DNA from: Arthrobacter sp. Leaf234
Lineage (GTDB): Bacteria; Actinomycetota; Actinomycetes; Actinomycetales; Micrococcaceae
DNA: 64,000 nt
Reading direction: 5' to 3'
NCBI RefSeq assembly: GCF_001422665.1
Contig: NZ_LMLU01000001.1
Coordinates: 972,752-1,036,751, forward strand
Numbering within the stretch: position 1 is the stretch's first letter; the number at the start of each line of letters is the position of its first letter. The notes under the pieces were generated by a model that was not told where the DNA came from, ran no database searches, and worked only from the letters and a program-made list of their open reading frames with translations. Of the stretch, positions 44,949 to 55,186 are shown piece by piece. The translations under genes and the position numbers were made by a program.

Positions 44949-46463
44949 ATGGTGCAGGACGACCGATCGCACGACCACGTCCTGCCCGACCTGGCGCAGG
45001 CCGCGGGACGGTCACCCACCCGGCCGGCGGCCGGGTCCCTGGTGCTCGCCCGCACTCCCGCGCCGGGCGTCGCCGCCCTCGCCCGGCTGCTGGCCCACGC
45101 CTTCCTCGACGCGCCCGACTGGCGGCGCGAGGACCTCGTCGATGCGGGAGCATACGTTCTCGGGGCACGACGGCGGTGGCTCGGACCGCTCGTGCGGTCG
45201 GTCCTGACGGGTTATCCCCGGAGACCGGCGGGCGCCCCGCGGGAGCTGTCCCGCTGGATCGCCGCGCAACCGGCACTGACCGACGCGGTCGGGACGGCCG
45301 CCGCGAACAGCAGACCCATCGCGCCGTCGCACGTCCTCCCCGCGGCCGCAGCCGCCGAAGCGACCACCACCATCCCGACCGCCCCCGCCCCGACGGCCAC
45401 GACGGTTGTGGCGGCCCCCACGGTCCCGACAGCCGGGGGACCCGGGGCGCACGAGTCCCGGGAGTCGTGCGACCTCACCTGGCTGGCGCGTGAGTTGCGG
45501 CTGACGCCCGGCGACCTCGACTGGTTCGCCGACACCCGGCAGTGGAACCGCCGCGCGGTCCCGGTCCTGCAGCACTACCGGTATTCCTGGCGGCAGCGCC
45601 CGGGCCGGGTGCCGCGCCTGCTCGAGGTGCCTGGACCCCGCCTGCGCGTCGTCCAACGCCGCCTGCTCGACCGCATCCTCGCTCCGCTTCCACTGCATCC
45701 GGCGGCGCACGGCTTCGTCCGCGGGCGCAGTGCGCTCACGGGCGCTGCGCTCCACACCGGGGCCGACGTCGTCATCTCCCTCGATCTCACCGCCTTCTTC
45801 GCGCACGTCGTACCCGGGCGGATCTTCGGGGCCCTGCGACAGGCGGGCTATCCCGAGGCGACCGCCCATGTGCTGACGGGACTCACCACGCATTCCGTAC
45901 CCGACGCCGTCCTCCGGTCCATGCCGGACGGCGGCGGGCCGGACGAGCGCTTCGCCCTGCGCCGGGCACTGCGGACAGCGCACCTGCCGCAGGGCGCCCC
46001 GTCATCGCCCGCCCTCGCGAACCTCGCGGTGCGGCGCCTCGATGCTCGGCTCACCGGCTACGCCGAAGCAGCGGGCGGGGTCTACACGCGGTATGCCGAC
46101 GACCTCGCGTTCAGCGGCTCCGCGGACCTCGCGCGTCGGGCGGATGCCTTCGTCCGGGGAGTGGGACGCATCGTCACCGCCGAGGGCCTCGCGGTCAACG
46201 CCCGGAAGACGCGGGTGCGCGGCAGCAGCGTCCGCCAGTCGGTGACGGGGATCGTGGTCAATGCGCACCCCAATGTCGCACGGACGGAGTACGACACCCT
46301 GAAGGCGATCCTGCACAACTGCGCGCTCCACGGTCCGGAGTCCCAGCGCCGCGGCCGGGCCGAGTTCAGCGACCACCTCGCGGGGCGCATCGCGTGGGTG
46401 TCCGCCCTGAACGCGTCACGCGGCGAGAAGCTGCGCGACGCGTTCGAGCGGATCAGCTGGTGA
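44949..46463 (+). CDS. Retron reverse transcriptase with N-terminal extension
   Basis: 504 residues. The RT core is at about 215-470: HYRYSW, LEVPGPRLRVVQRRLLDRIL, HGFVRGRS, SLDLTAFFAHV, LPQGAPSSPALANLAVRRLD and the catalytic RYADDLAFSGS (YADD 382-385). Retron-specific marks are the X motif GAALH (265-269, a variant of NAxxH) and VTG (432-434) in region Y. Residues 1-175 form an extension: a helical domain (about 35-120) and a Pro, Ala and Thr-rich linker (about 130-175). It should reverse-transcribe the msd of the RNA just upstream into branched msDNA. GGGGGAGG precedes the ATG; a GTG one codon later is also possible. No effector gene follows. Confidence 0.92.
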   Translation: MVQDDRSHDHVLPDLAQAAGRSPTRPAAGSLVLARTPAPGVAALARLLAHAFLDAPDWRREDLVDAGAYVLGARRRWLGPLVRSVLTGYPRRPAGAPRELSRWIAAQPALTDAVGTAAANSRPIAPSHVLPAAAAAEATTTIPTAPAPTATTVVAAPTVPTAGGPGAHESRESCDLTWLARELRLTPGDLDWFADTRQWNRRAVPVLQHYRYSWRQRPGRVPRLLEVPGPRLRVVQRRLLDRILAPLPLHPAAHGFVRGRSALTGAALHTGADVVISLDLTAFFAHVVPGRIFGALRQAGYPEATAHVLTGLTTHSVPDAVLRSMPDGGGPDERFALRRALRTAHLPQGAPSSPALANLAVRRLDARLTGYAEAAGGVYTRYADDLAFSGSADLARRADAFVRGVGRIVTAEGLAVNARKTRVRGSSVRQSVTGIVVNAHPNVARTEYDTLKAILHNCALHGPESQRRGRAEFSDHLAGRIAWVSALNASRGEKLRDAFERISW

Positions 46464-46469
46464 GCCGGA

Positions 46470-48392
46470 CTAGGACGCGAGGTCCTCGTCGATGTTGAGC
46501 TCGTTGCCGGGGATCGACGCCAGGAGCTTCCGTGTGTAGGGGTGGCGGGGGTTCTGGAAGACCTCCTCGGAGCTCGCCGCCTCGACGAGCTCGCCGTCCT
46601 TCATGACACAGACGTAGTCGGAGATGAGGCGTACCACCGCGAGGTCGTGCGAGATGAAGAGGTAGCTCAGGCCGAGCTCCGACTGCAGGTCGCCGAGGAG
46701 CTTGAGGATCTGGGCCTGCACCAGGACGTCGAGGGCTGACACCGGCTCGTCGCACACGATCAGCTCGGGCTGCAGGGCCAGGGCACGGGCGATCGCGACG
46801 CGCTGGCGCTGCCCGCCCGAGAGTTCCGCCGGGTAGCGCCGCAGGGCGTTCTGGGGGAGCGAGACCTGGTCCATCAGCTCGCGGACGCGTGCTGCGCGTT
46901 CCTTCCTGGATCCGCGCTTGTAGGCACTCAGCGGCTCCTCGACGATCCGCTCGATGGTGAACATCGGGTTCAGCGAGGAGTACGGGTCCTGGAAGATGGG
47001 CTGCACACGCTGTCGGAAGTCGTTCAGCTGCGCTTTGTCGAGGGTCGCGACATCCATGCCGTCGAACGTCATGGTGCCCGACGTCGGTTCGATCAGCTTG
47101 AGCAGCATGCGCGCCGTCGTCGTCTTGCCCGAGCCTGACTCGCCGACGATCGCCACGGTCTGTCCGCGGGGGACGTCCAGGGTGACGTTCTTCGCCGCAT
47201 AGAAGTCGTCCTTGCTGCCGCGCCGCTTGTAGATCTTCGTGAGGTCGCGGATCTCCACGATGTTCGCGGGAGGGGTGTGCGCCGAGCCGTCCTCGACCGG
47301 TGCCGGGGCGGTCGGGCGATCGGCCGACGACGTCGCCGCATGGGCGCCCGTGCTGCCGGCCTCGGCGGCGGGGGCGGACGACGCCTGTTCGCCGCTGGGA
47401 GCTGCACCCTGTCCGGCGTCGTGCCCTGTCCCGTGCCCTGTCCCGTGCGCTGTCTCGTGCCCGGTTTCGTGTTCCGCCTCGTGCTCCGCGAAGACCGCCT
47501 CGGCGAGCTTGAGGCGTGATGCGGCATCGGCCGTGAAGGCTCCCGGCCGCAGGCGGACCGCGGCGACGCTGGGCGCCGCGCGCACCAGGGACTGCGTGTA
47601 GGGGTGCTGGGGATCGTTGAGCAGCTGGTCGGCGGGACCTGTCTCGACGACGCGGCCGCGATGCATGACCACGAGTTGCGACGCACGCTCGGCGGCGAGG
47701 CCGAGGTCGTGGGTGATCAGGAGCACGGACGTGCCCAGCTGCTCCGTCATCGTCTCGATCTGGTCGAGGATGGTGCGCTGCACCGTGACATCGAGCGCCG
47801 AGGTCGGCTCGTCCGCGATGAGCAGGCGCGGCTGGCAGGCGAGGCCGATGGCGATCAGCGCGCGCTGGCGCATGCCGCCGGAGAATTCGTGCGGGTACTG
47901 CTTGGCGCGCTCGCCGGCGTCGGGCAGGCCGGCCGCGGAGAGGACGTCGATGACGCGCTGCTTGACGTTCTTCTTCGTCGCCATACCGTGCACCAGGAGC
48001 GTCTCGGCGACCTGCGTGCCGATCTTCGTCACCGGGTTCAGATTGGACATCGGGTCCTGCGGCACGAGGCCGATCGCGCGTCCGCGGATGGAGCGCATCT
48101 TCGCCTCGGGCAGCTGCACGAGGTCCTGTCCCTCGAACATGATGCTGCCGGAGGTGACACGGCCGTTGCCGGGCAGCAGGCCGATGCAGGCCATCGCCGT
48201 CGTCGACTTGCCGGAGCCGGACTCACCGACGATGGCCAGCGCACTGCCGCGCTTCAGGCTGAAACTGGCGTTCTCGACCGCCTGGACCTCGCCGTGCGTG
48301 GTCCGGAAACTGACTGCGAGGTCCCGAACCTCCAGCAGGGGTGCGTCGAGATCCTCGGGCCGGTCGGTCGCGGCGGGGGTGATGTCCGTCAT
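46470..48392 (-). CDS. dppD: Fused dual-ATPase of the dipeptide ABC transporter
   Basis: 640 residues with two ATPase domains (about 20-280 and 375-635), like DppD and DppF in one chain. The first has GESGSGKST, FSGGMRQR and LLIADEPTSALD; the second has [17 protein letters not shown] and LIVCDEPVSALD. Between them is a flexible linker with six histidines spaced exactly four residues apart (304-324). It should energise the DppBC permease. It is oriented against dppABC and separated from it by the DUF5996 gene and the retron. The M. tuberculosis DppD is also a fused protein. Confidence 0.92.
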   Translation of the reverse strand: MTDITPAATDRPEDLDAPLLEVRDLAVSFRTTHGEVQAVENASFSLKRGSALAIVGESGSGKSTTAMACIGLLPGNGRVTSGSIMFEGQDLVQLPEAKMRSIRGRAIGLVPQDPMSNLNPVTKIGTQVAETLLVHGMATKKNVKQRVIDVLSAAGLPDAGERAKQYPHEFSGGMRQRALIAIGLACQPRLLIADEPTSALDVTVQRTILDQIETMTEQLGTSVLLITHDLGLAAERASQLVVMHRGRVVETGPADQLLNDPQHPYTQSLVRAAPSVAAVRLRPGAFTADAASRLKLAEAVFAEHEAEHETGHETAHGTGHGTGHDAGQGAAPSGEQASSAPAAEAGSTGAHAATSSADRPTAPAPVEDGSAHTPPANIVEIRDLTKIYKRRGSKDDFYAAKNVTLDVPRGQTVAIVGESGSGKTTTARMLLKLIEPTSGTMTFDGMDVATLDKAQLNDFRQRVQPIFQDPYSSLNPMFTIERIVEEPLSAYKRGSRKERAARVRELMDQVSLPQNALRRYPAELSGGQRQRVAIARALALQPELIVCDEPVSALDVLVQAQILKLLGDLQSELGLSYLFISHDLAVVRLISDYVCVMKDGELVEAASSEEVFQNPRHPYTRKLLASIPGNELNIDEDLAS

Positions 48393-48490
48393 AGCACCAT
48401 CGTGCCCTATCGACGGGCGTGTTCCCGTCCGGTCGGGGCCGCTCGCCACAACTTTTCGGGAACGATGGACGGACTGGTGCGGTGCGCCTG

Positions 48491-48958
48491 CTACGCCTCG
48501 GACGCCCGGTGCCCGGTCAGGCGGCGGGCGAGGTGATCGACGGCGAGCCGGTACCCGTCGATGCCCGCCCCTACGATCACGGCGTCGGCCACGCCCGAGA
48601 TGTACGAGTGGTGCCGGAAGTCCTCGCGCCGGTGCACGTTGCTGATGTGCACCTCGACGACCGGCAGCCCGACGGCGGAGAGCGCGTCCCGCAGCGCGAT
48701 CGAGGTGTGGGTGAACGCACCGGCATTGATGACGATGCCGTCCGCGGTGCCTCGCGCCGCGTGGATCGCGTCGATGAGTTCGCCCTCGTGGTTGGACTGC
48801 ATCGCCGTCGTCGTGCAGCCCGCTGCCTGCGCGGCCTCCTCGGCCAGGCGCACGACGTCGTCGAGCGTGGCCGTGCCGTACACGGACGGCTCCCGGGTGC
48901 CGAGCAGGTTCAGGTTGGGGCCGTTGATCACGAGGATGCCGGGCGTGTGGTGCGTCAT
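48491..48958 (-). CDS. aroQ: Type II 3-dehydroquinate dehydratase
   Basis: 155 residues. It interconverts 3-dehydroquinate and 3-dehydroshikimate. The active-site residues are visible: Arg22 and Tyr27 in TREPSVYG, Asn78 and His84 in [10 protein letters not shown], His104 and Arg111 in [14 protein letters not shown]. It lies 7 nt behind an MHS-family transporter gene on the same strand and away from other aro genes, so it may serve quinate or shikimate breakdown rather than synthesis (inference). The start at 48958 fits the family. Confidence 0.94.
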   Translation of the reverse strand: MTHHTPGILVINGPNLNLLGTREPSVYGTATLDDVVRLAEEAAQAAGCTTTAMQSNHEGELIDAIHAARGTADGIVINAGAFTHTSIALRDALSAVGLPVVEVHISNVHRREDFRHHSYISGVADAVIVGAGIDGYRLAVDHLARRLTGHRASEA

Positions 48959-48965
48959 GCCTCCA

Positions 48966-50291
48966 CTATGCCGCACGGCTCCCGGCCGGCACCGGATCGG
49001 CGAGCCGCGCGCGCAGGCGGACGGCACCGATCGCACCGGCCACCGTCACCAGGCTCATGGCGGCGAGGACGACGCCGGGGTGCCACCAGGCGCCGTCGGT
49101 CGCGATGCCGAAGCGCTGCGTGATCGAGGGTGCGAATCCGGCGACGATCGCGGCGATGCTGTAGGCGAAGGACAGCGCGGTGAACGCCGTCGCCGGCTTG
49201 AAGATGTCCGCCATGAGTCCACCGAGGGCGGCCCAGCTCGCCGTCGGCAGGATGCCGCCGAGGATGATGGCGGCGATGTACATCGGTTCGGTGGCGATGC
49301 TGATGACCCAGTACAGCGGGAAGGCGATCAACGCCGTTCCGAGGGCCCCGCCGGCGACGACCTTCGCGGACCCGATGCGCATGGCGAGGTAGCCGAACGC
49401 CGGGATGGTGCCGAGCTGGAGGATGGACCCGACGAGGGCGGCGTTGAGCACCGTGGCCTGGGAGAGGCCGAGCGTCTCGGTGCCGTAGGCCTGGGTGTAG
49501 GTGACCATGAGGAAGTAGGAGCCGATCCCGAGCACCGCGGAGGCGATCGCGACGACGATCGCGACCGGCTGGGACTTCAGGACCTCGAGGAAGGGGATGC
49601 GGGGCAGCCGGTGTCCCTCGCTCGCCTGCTTGAAGACCGGGGTCTCGTCGATGGCGAGGCGCAGGTAGATCGCGACGGCGAGGAACGGGAAGGCGAGGAG
49701 GAACGGGATGCGCCAGCCCCAGGTGGTCATGACCTCGGGTGCGACGACGGCGAGGACCAGGAAGATGACCGAGATCAGCATGGTGCCGACCGGCGACCCG
49801 AGCTGCGGGATCGACGCGTAGAGCGCCCGCTTCCGGGGTTCGGCGTGCTCGGTCGCGATGAGGATGGAGCCGCCCCACTCGCCGCCCAGGGAGAGTCCCT
49901 GCAGGAAGCGGAGCGCGGTCAGGATGATGGGCGCCCAGATCCCGATGGCGTTGTAGTCGGGCAGCAGACCCACGGTCCCCGTGGCGAGACCCATCAGCGT
50001 GATGGTCCAGATCAGGGTCCGCTTGCGGCCGATCCGGTCACCGAGGTGGCCGAAGAGGATGGCTCCGAGGGGGCGGGCGACGAACCCCATCGCGAAGACC
50101 AGGAACGCCGAGAGGGTGCCGGTCAGCGGATCCTGCTCGGTGAAGAAGACGACATTGAACACGAGTGCGGCTGCGGTGCCGAACACGTAGAAGTCGTAGG
50201 ACTCGAGTGCTGTTCCGACGAACGAGGCGCCGGCGACGCGGCGGGCCATGCGCGGATTCGATACGGGAGGCTGCTGAAGGGTAGTGGACAC
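48966..50291 (-). CDS. MHS family MFS transporter (shikimate-type)
   Basis: 441 residues from a GTG start with GAGGA upstream; twelve transmembrane helices. [33 protein letters not shown] and [20 protein letters not shown] are typical of metabolite:proton symporters such as ShiA. Its tight link with aroQ suggests shikimate, quinate or a related acid as substrate (inference). Confidence 0.88.
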   Translation of the reverse strand: MSTTLQQPPVSNPRMARRVAGASFVGTALESYDFYVFGTAAALVFNVVFFTEQDPLTGTLSAFLVFAMGFVARPLGAILFGHLGDRIGRKRTLIWTITLMGLATGTVGLLPDYNAIGIWAPIILTALRFLQGLSLGGEWGGSILIATEHAEPRKRALYASIPQLGSPVGTMLISVIFLVLAVVAPEVMTTWGWRIPFLLAFPFLAVAIYLRLAIDETPVFKQASEGHRLPRIPFLEVLKSQPVAIVVAIASAVLGIGSYFLMVTYTQAYGTETLGLSQATVLNAALVGSILQLGTIPAFGYLAMRIGSAKVVAGGALGTALIAFPLYWVISIATEPMYIAAIILGGILPTASWAALGGLMADIFKPATAFTALSFAYSIAAIVAGFAPSITQRFGIATDGAWWHPGVVLAAMSLVTVAGAIGAVRLRARLADPVPAGSRAA

Positions 50292-50366
50292 GCTGAAATT
50301 GTCCTCTCGGCAGTGCCGTGGGGCCACGTTTCAGGACGAACATCACACTGCCGCGGCCCAGGGAGC

Positions 50367-50948
50367 CTACGCGGGCAGGGACCGTCGAACCTGCGCCCCG
50401 ATGATCGCCCGCCCCGCCGCCACGAGCGCCCCGGTCACGGCGGCGGGGTCCTCCATGAATCCGTGCACCATGGCGCCGTCCCGCAGCATGATGAGTTGGT
50501 CCGCGACGAGGTCCGGCTCGTCCGCACCGAGGTCGCGCAGGAGGCCTGCGACGACGCCGTGCAGCCAGGAGCGGTACCGGGCGACGGCGGCCCGCACCGG
50601 GTTGCCGGCCGCGGGGTACTCGGCTGCGGCGTTGATGAAGGTGCAGCCCCGGAAGCCCGGACGGCAGGCAGCGCTGCCGTTGGCTTCGGCGACGTGCAGC
50701 AGGACCGTGCAGGCGTCGAGCCCGGCCGCACGCTCCTTCGCCACGGCCTGCTGCAGCAGGCCGAGCTGCTGATCGAGGTAGGCGACCACGAGGTGGTCCT
50801 TGGAGGGGAAGTGGCGGTAGAAGGTCACCTTGGTGGTACCGGCGTCGGCGATGACGCGATCGGCGCTGACCGAGCGGATGCTCGTGGCGTCGAACAGTGC
50901 GGTGGCCGAGGCGAGGATGCGCTCGCGGACGGGCGGCTGGGCGGTCAT
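50367..50948 (-). CDS. TetR family regulator
   Basis: 193 residues. The N-terminal HTH is at about 8-55 (RVIADAGTTKVTFYRHFPSK). The ligand domain contains two cysteines (ACRPGFRGCTFINAAAEYP). It is divergent from ohr, and a near-perfect 22-bp palindrome lies between the two, so it probably controls ohr and itself. Most ohr genes are controlled by MarR-type OhrR, so a TetR partner is less usual. The Cys pair could sense oxidants (inference). Confidence 0.88.
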   Translation of the reverse strand: MTAQPPVRERILASATALFDATSIRSVSADRVIADAGTTKVTFYRHFPSKDHLVVAYLDQQLGLLQQAVAKERAAGLDACTVLLHVAEANGSAACRPGFRGCTFINAAAEYPAAGNPVRAAVARYRSWLHGVVAGLLRDLGADEPDLVADQLIMLRDGAMVHGFMEDPAAVTGALVAAGRAIIGAQVRRSLPA

Positions 50949-50996
50949 CGTGCTCCATTCGGGGTTCGAGGCTTCTCCGGCGACGATTTTGTGGAC

Positions 50997-51018
50997 GTAG
51001 AGTTACTAGTTAGTCTAC
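50997..51018. promoter_or_regulatory. TetR operator between tetR and ohr
   Basis: A 22-bp palindrome centred on CTAG: GTAGAGTTACT (50997-51007) and AGTTAGTCTAC (51008-51018), pairing at 9 of 11 positions. Its location suits joint control of both divergent genes. Confidence 0.7.
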
Positions 51019-51064
51019 AAGGGATGGGCGTCACCCTGGCACCCGGGACGAAAGGATCGACACC

Positions 51065-51487
51065 ATGAGTGCTCTCTACACGGCAGTGGCCACGGCAACG
51101 GGCGACGGGCGCAACGGCGAGGCCCGGACCGACGACGGGCAGCTCGCCGTCGACCTGGCCGTCCCGAAGGAGATGGGCGGAGCCGGTGGCGCGACCAACC
51201 CCGAGCAGCTCTTCGCCGTCGGGTACGCCGCCTGCTTCCACAGCGCCCTGAAGCTCGTCGCGGGCCGCAGCAAGGCGAAGATCAGCGACACCGCCGTCAC
51301 GGCCGAGGTCAGCATCAACCCGACGGACGGCGGCGGGTTCCAGCTCGCCGTCGCACTGCACGCCGAGATCGGCGGCGTGGACCAGGAGACGGCAGACTCC
51401 CTCGTCGAGCAGGCCCACCAGGTCTGCCCCTACTCGAATGCCACGCGCGGCAACATCGACGTCACGGTGGACGCCACGATCGGCTGA
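51065..51487 (+). CDS. ohr: Organic hydroperoxide resistance protein (Ohr)
   Basis: 140 residues of the OsmC/Ohr fold. It reduces organic peroxides with two redox cysteines, here Cys57 (YAACFHSAL) and Cys121 (HQVCPYSNAT). LYTAVATATGDGRNG and GGAGGATNPEQLFAVGYAAC place it in the Ohr rather than the OsmC branch. It is single-gene, regulated by the divergent TetR, with a strong terminator behind it. Confidence 0.95.
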   Translation: MSALYTAVATATGDGRNGEARTDDGQLAVDLAVPKEMGGAGGATNPEQLFAVGYAACFHSALKLVAGRSKAKISDTAVTAEVSINPTDGGGFQLAVALHAEIGGVDQETADSLVEQAHQVCPYSNATRGNIDVTVDATIG

Positions 51488-51502
51488 TCTGCCCCGATGG
51501 AC

Positions 51503-51538
51503 GCAGAAGGCCCCCGCCCGAGGGCGGGGGCCCTCTGC
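51503..51538. terminator. Terminator between ohr and acs
   Basis: GGCCCCCGCCC (51509-51519) pairs with GGGCGGGGGCC (51522-51532), and GCAGA/TCTGC extends the base. It lies between convergent genes. Confidence 0.75.
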
Positions 51539-51546
51539 CTGCGCTG

Positions 51547-53505
<1,959 letters not shown>

Positions 53506-53624
53506 GTTCTACCCCTTTATGACGTGTCCGGTACAGATTCGATGGAGGAGCCCGGCCGGGGCCGCGAGGAATCGCAGCACGGCGACGTGCTCCACCGAAA
53601 CACTATCGAGTTCTCCGCTCGCCG

Positions 53625-53640
53625 TGTGCCCGCGGTCACA
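53625..53640. promoter_or_regulatory. Crp/GlxR site between acs and the gene at 53798
   Basis: TGTGCCCGCGGTCACA matches TGTGA-N6-TCACA at 9 of 10 bases and sits in a longer perfect dyad: GCCGTGTG (53621-53628) and CACACGGC (53637-53644). The matching regulator gene is in this window at 36363-37040. Confidence 0.7.
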
Positions 53641-53724
53641 CGGCCTAGCCGAGATGCGGCGATTGTGCGGTGAGTGGCCAGGACGCTTCGCGCCTCGTCG
53701 GTGGAGTTGCCACGGGCCGGTGGC

Positions 53725-53730
53725 TAGGGT
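53725..53730 (+). promoter_or_regulatory. Probable -10 element, TAGGGT
   Basis: TAGGGT lies 67 bp upstream of the start at 53798 and is the same hexamer as the one proposed for the retron RNA. Confidence 0.4.
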
Positions 53731-53797
53731 GGACGAAGGTAATCAGCGCCGGTGGTCGGGGGCCGCCGGTGACCAGGGCTACGAACGGGAGAAGACC

Positions 53798-55126
53798 ATG
53801 ACCGAATCATCCGAGGGGCAGCGCGCCGCCGGTGCGGACACCGGAGGGCCGGCACCCTCGTCCTCGGGGCACGGCTCAAATCCGGGAGTGTCGTTCTCCC
53901 CGGTCGGCCCCAGTACAGCGCTCGTCGGTCCCTTCACGCTCCGCGAAACGGTCTTCGGCGGGGGCGTGGCCCTGGTCTTCATCGGTACGCTGCTGCCGTT
54001 CATCGACGGCATGGTGCGCTCTGCCACGTTCTGGAACACCGAGCCGCTGTTCTTCATCGGCATCGGCATCCTGATGCCCGTGATCGCGCTGGCACTGCTG
54101 GCCGGTCGTCGGCTCGGATCGCACGGGCTCTGGGTGGGATCGCTCTCCGTCGACCAGTTCGCGTCCGTGAGCGCCGTGCTGGCCGCCGCCTTCTTCTTCC
54201 TGGAGACCGTCACCGACTTCCGGGCCGGGTCCCTGCTGGCGCTGATCGGAGCCCTCGGCATGCTGGCGGCGACCGTCGTCGGCCCCTTCCTACCCGTGGT
54301 GAGGAACGACTTCGAGGACCGGCCGGAGGTTGCGGCCCATCGCATGGCACGTCCCATGACGGCCGCCGGCCCCCGCCCACCCAGGCCGGAGAACGTAGAG
54401 AAGGCAGAGAAGGCAGAGAAGCCTGGAAAGGTGCTGAAGGCCGAGAAGTCGGTAGCCTCCGTGACGACCGGACCGGCCACGGGTGACGCCGGCAGCTCGG
54501 CAGCTCCCGGCCGGTCGGGTGCCACCGATCGCGGACGAGCGGGGGATGACATCAATCCGGCTGCGGCTGCCGTCCGGCAGAACGGTGCAGGCCTCTACGG
54601 CGCGGGTGGCGCGGGTGTGGTGGGAGCAGGAGCCGCAGCGTCGGGCCAGTCCGGGCTGGAGCGGTCCGCCGCGCAGGCATCCGATCGGGATGCGTCGGCC
54701 GAGTCGGGCGCGCACTCCGTCGGTGAGGATGCCGATGAGCGGACGGATGGCCGCTCCGACCGCTCGCCGGAGTCCCGGACGGGCGCCGCGGATCAGACTC
54801 GCGCGCACGACGTCGTGCGGGACGAGTCGACGAAGACCTACGGGGCGGCCGACGCAGCACCGGAGGAACGCGCGCGGCAGGAGCCGATCACCGCCACCCG
54901 GTCCGCGGATGAGGAACCGGTCGTCGAAGCCTTCTGGTTCGCCGTCGGATCCCCCCGTCCCGTCGTGGACGAACAGTCGGGACGCGAGATTTTCACCCTG
55001 CAACCCGGTGACTGGGAAGTGGGCATCGAGGACCGGGGGCACGAATTCCTCGTCCAGGACAAGCGCACGGGCGCCGTCGGTATCCTGCGCGATCTCCGCA
55101 ACATCGAGCGCGCCCCCCGCGACTGA
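53798..55126 (+). CDS. Membrane protein with disordered middle and conserved C-terminal domain
   Basis: 442 residues. Four transmembrane helices lie at about 50-70, 80-105, 122-140 and 146-170. They are followed by about 200 residues of Ala, Gly, Asp and Ser-rich disorder, with a short run of ENVEKAEKAEKPGKVLKAEK. A compact final domain (about 385-440) contains FWFAVGSPRPVVDEQSGREI and DWEVGIEDRGHEFLVQDKRT. I do not recognise a function. It lies ahead of nth on the same strand and is divergent from acs. GGGAGAAG precedes the ATG. Confidence 0.72.
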   Translation: MTESSEGQRAAGADTGGPAPSSSGHGSNPGVSFSPVGPSTALVGPFTLRETVFGGGVALVFIGTLLPFIDGMVRSATFWNTEPLFFIGIGILMPVIALALLAGRRLGSHGLWVGSLSVDQFASVSAVLAAAFFFLETVTDFRAGSLLALIGALGMLAATVVGPFLPVVRNDFEDRPEVAAHRMARPMTAAGPRPPRPENVEKAEKAEKPGKVLKAEKSVASVTTGPATGDAGSSAAPGRSGATDRGRAGDDINPAAAAVRQNGAGLYGAGGAGVVGAGAAASGQSGLERSAAQASDRDASAESGAHSVGEDADERTDGRSDRSPESRTGAADQTRAHDVVRDESTKTYGAADAAPEERARQEPITATRSADEEPVVEAFWFAVGSPRPVVDEQSGREIFTLQPGDWEVGIEDRGHEFLVQDKRTGAVGILRDLRNIERAPRD

Positions 55127-55186
55127 CGCACCGACCGCCACGGCGAGCACGTGGACAGAGACGCACCGCTGGAAGGAAGCCCTATC

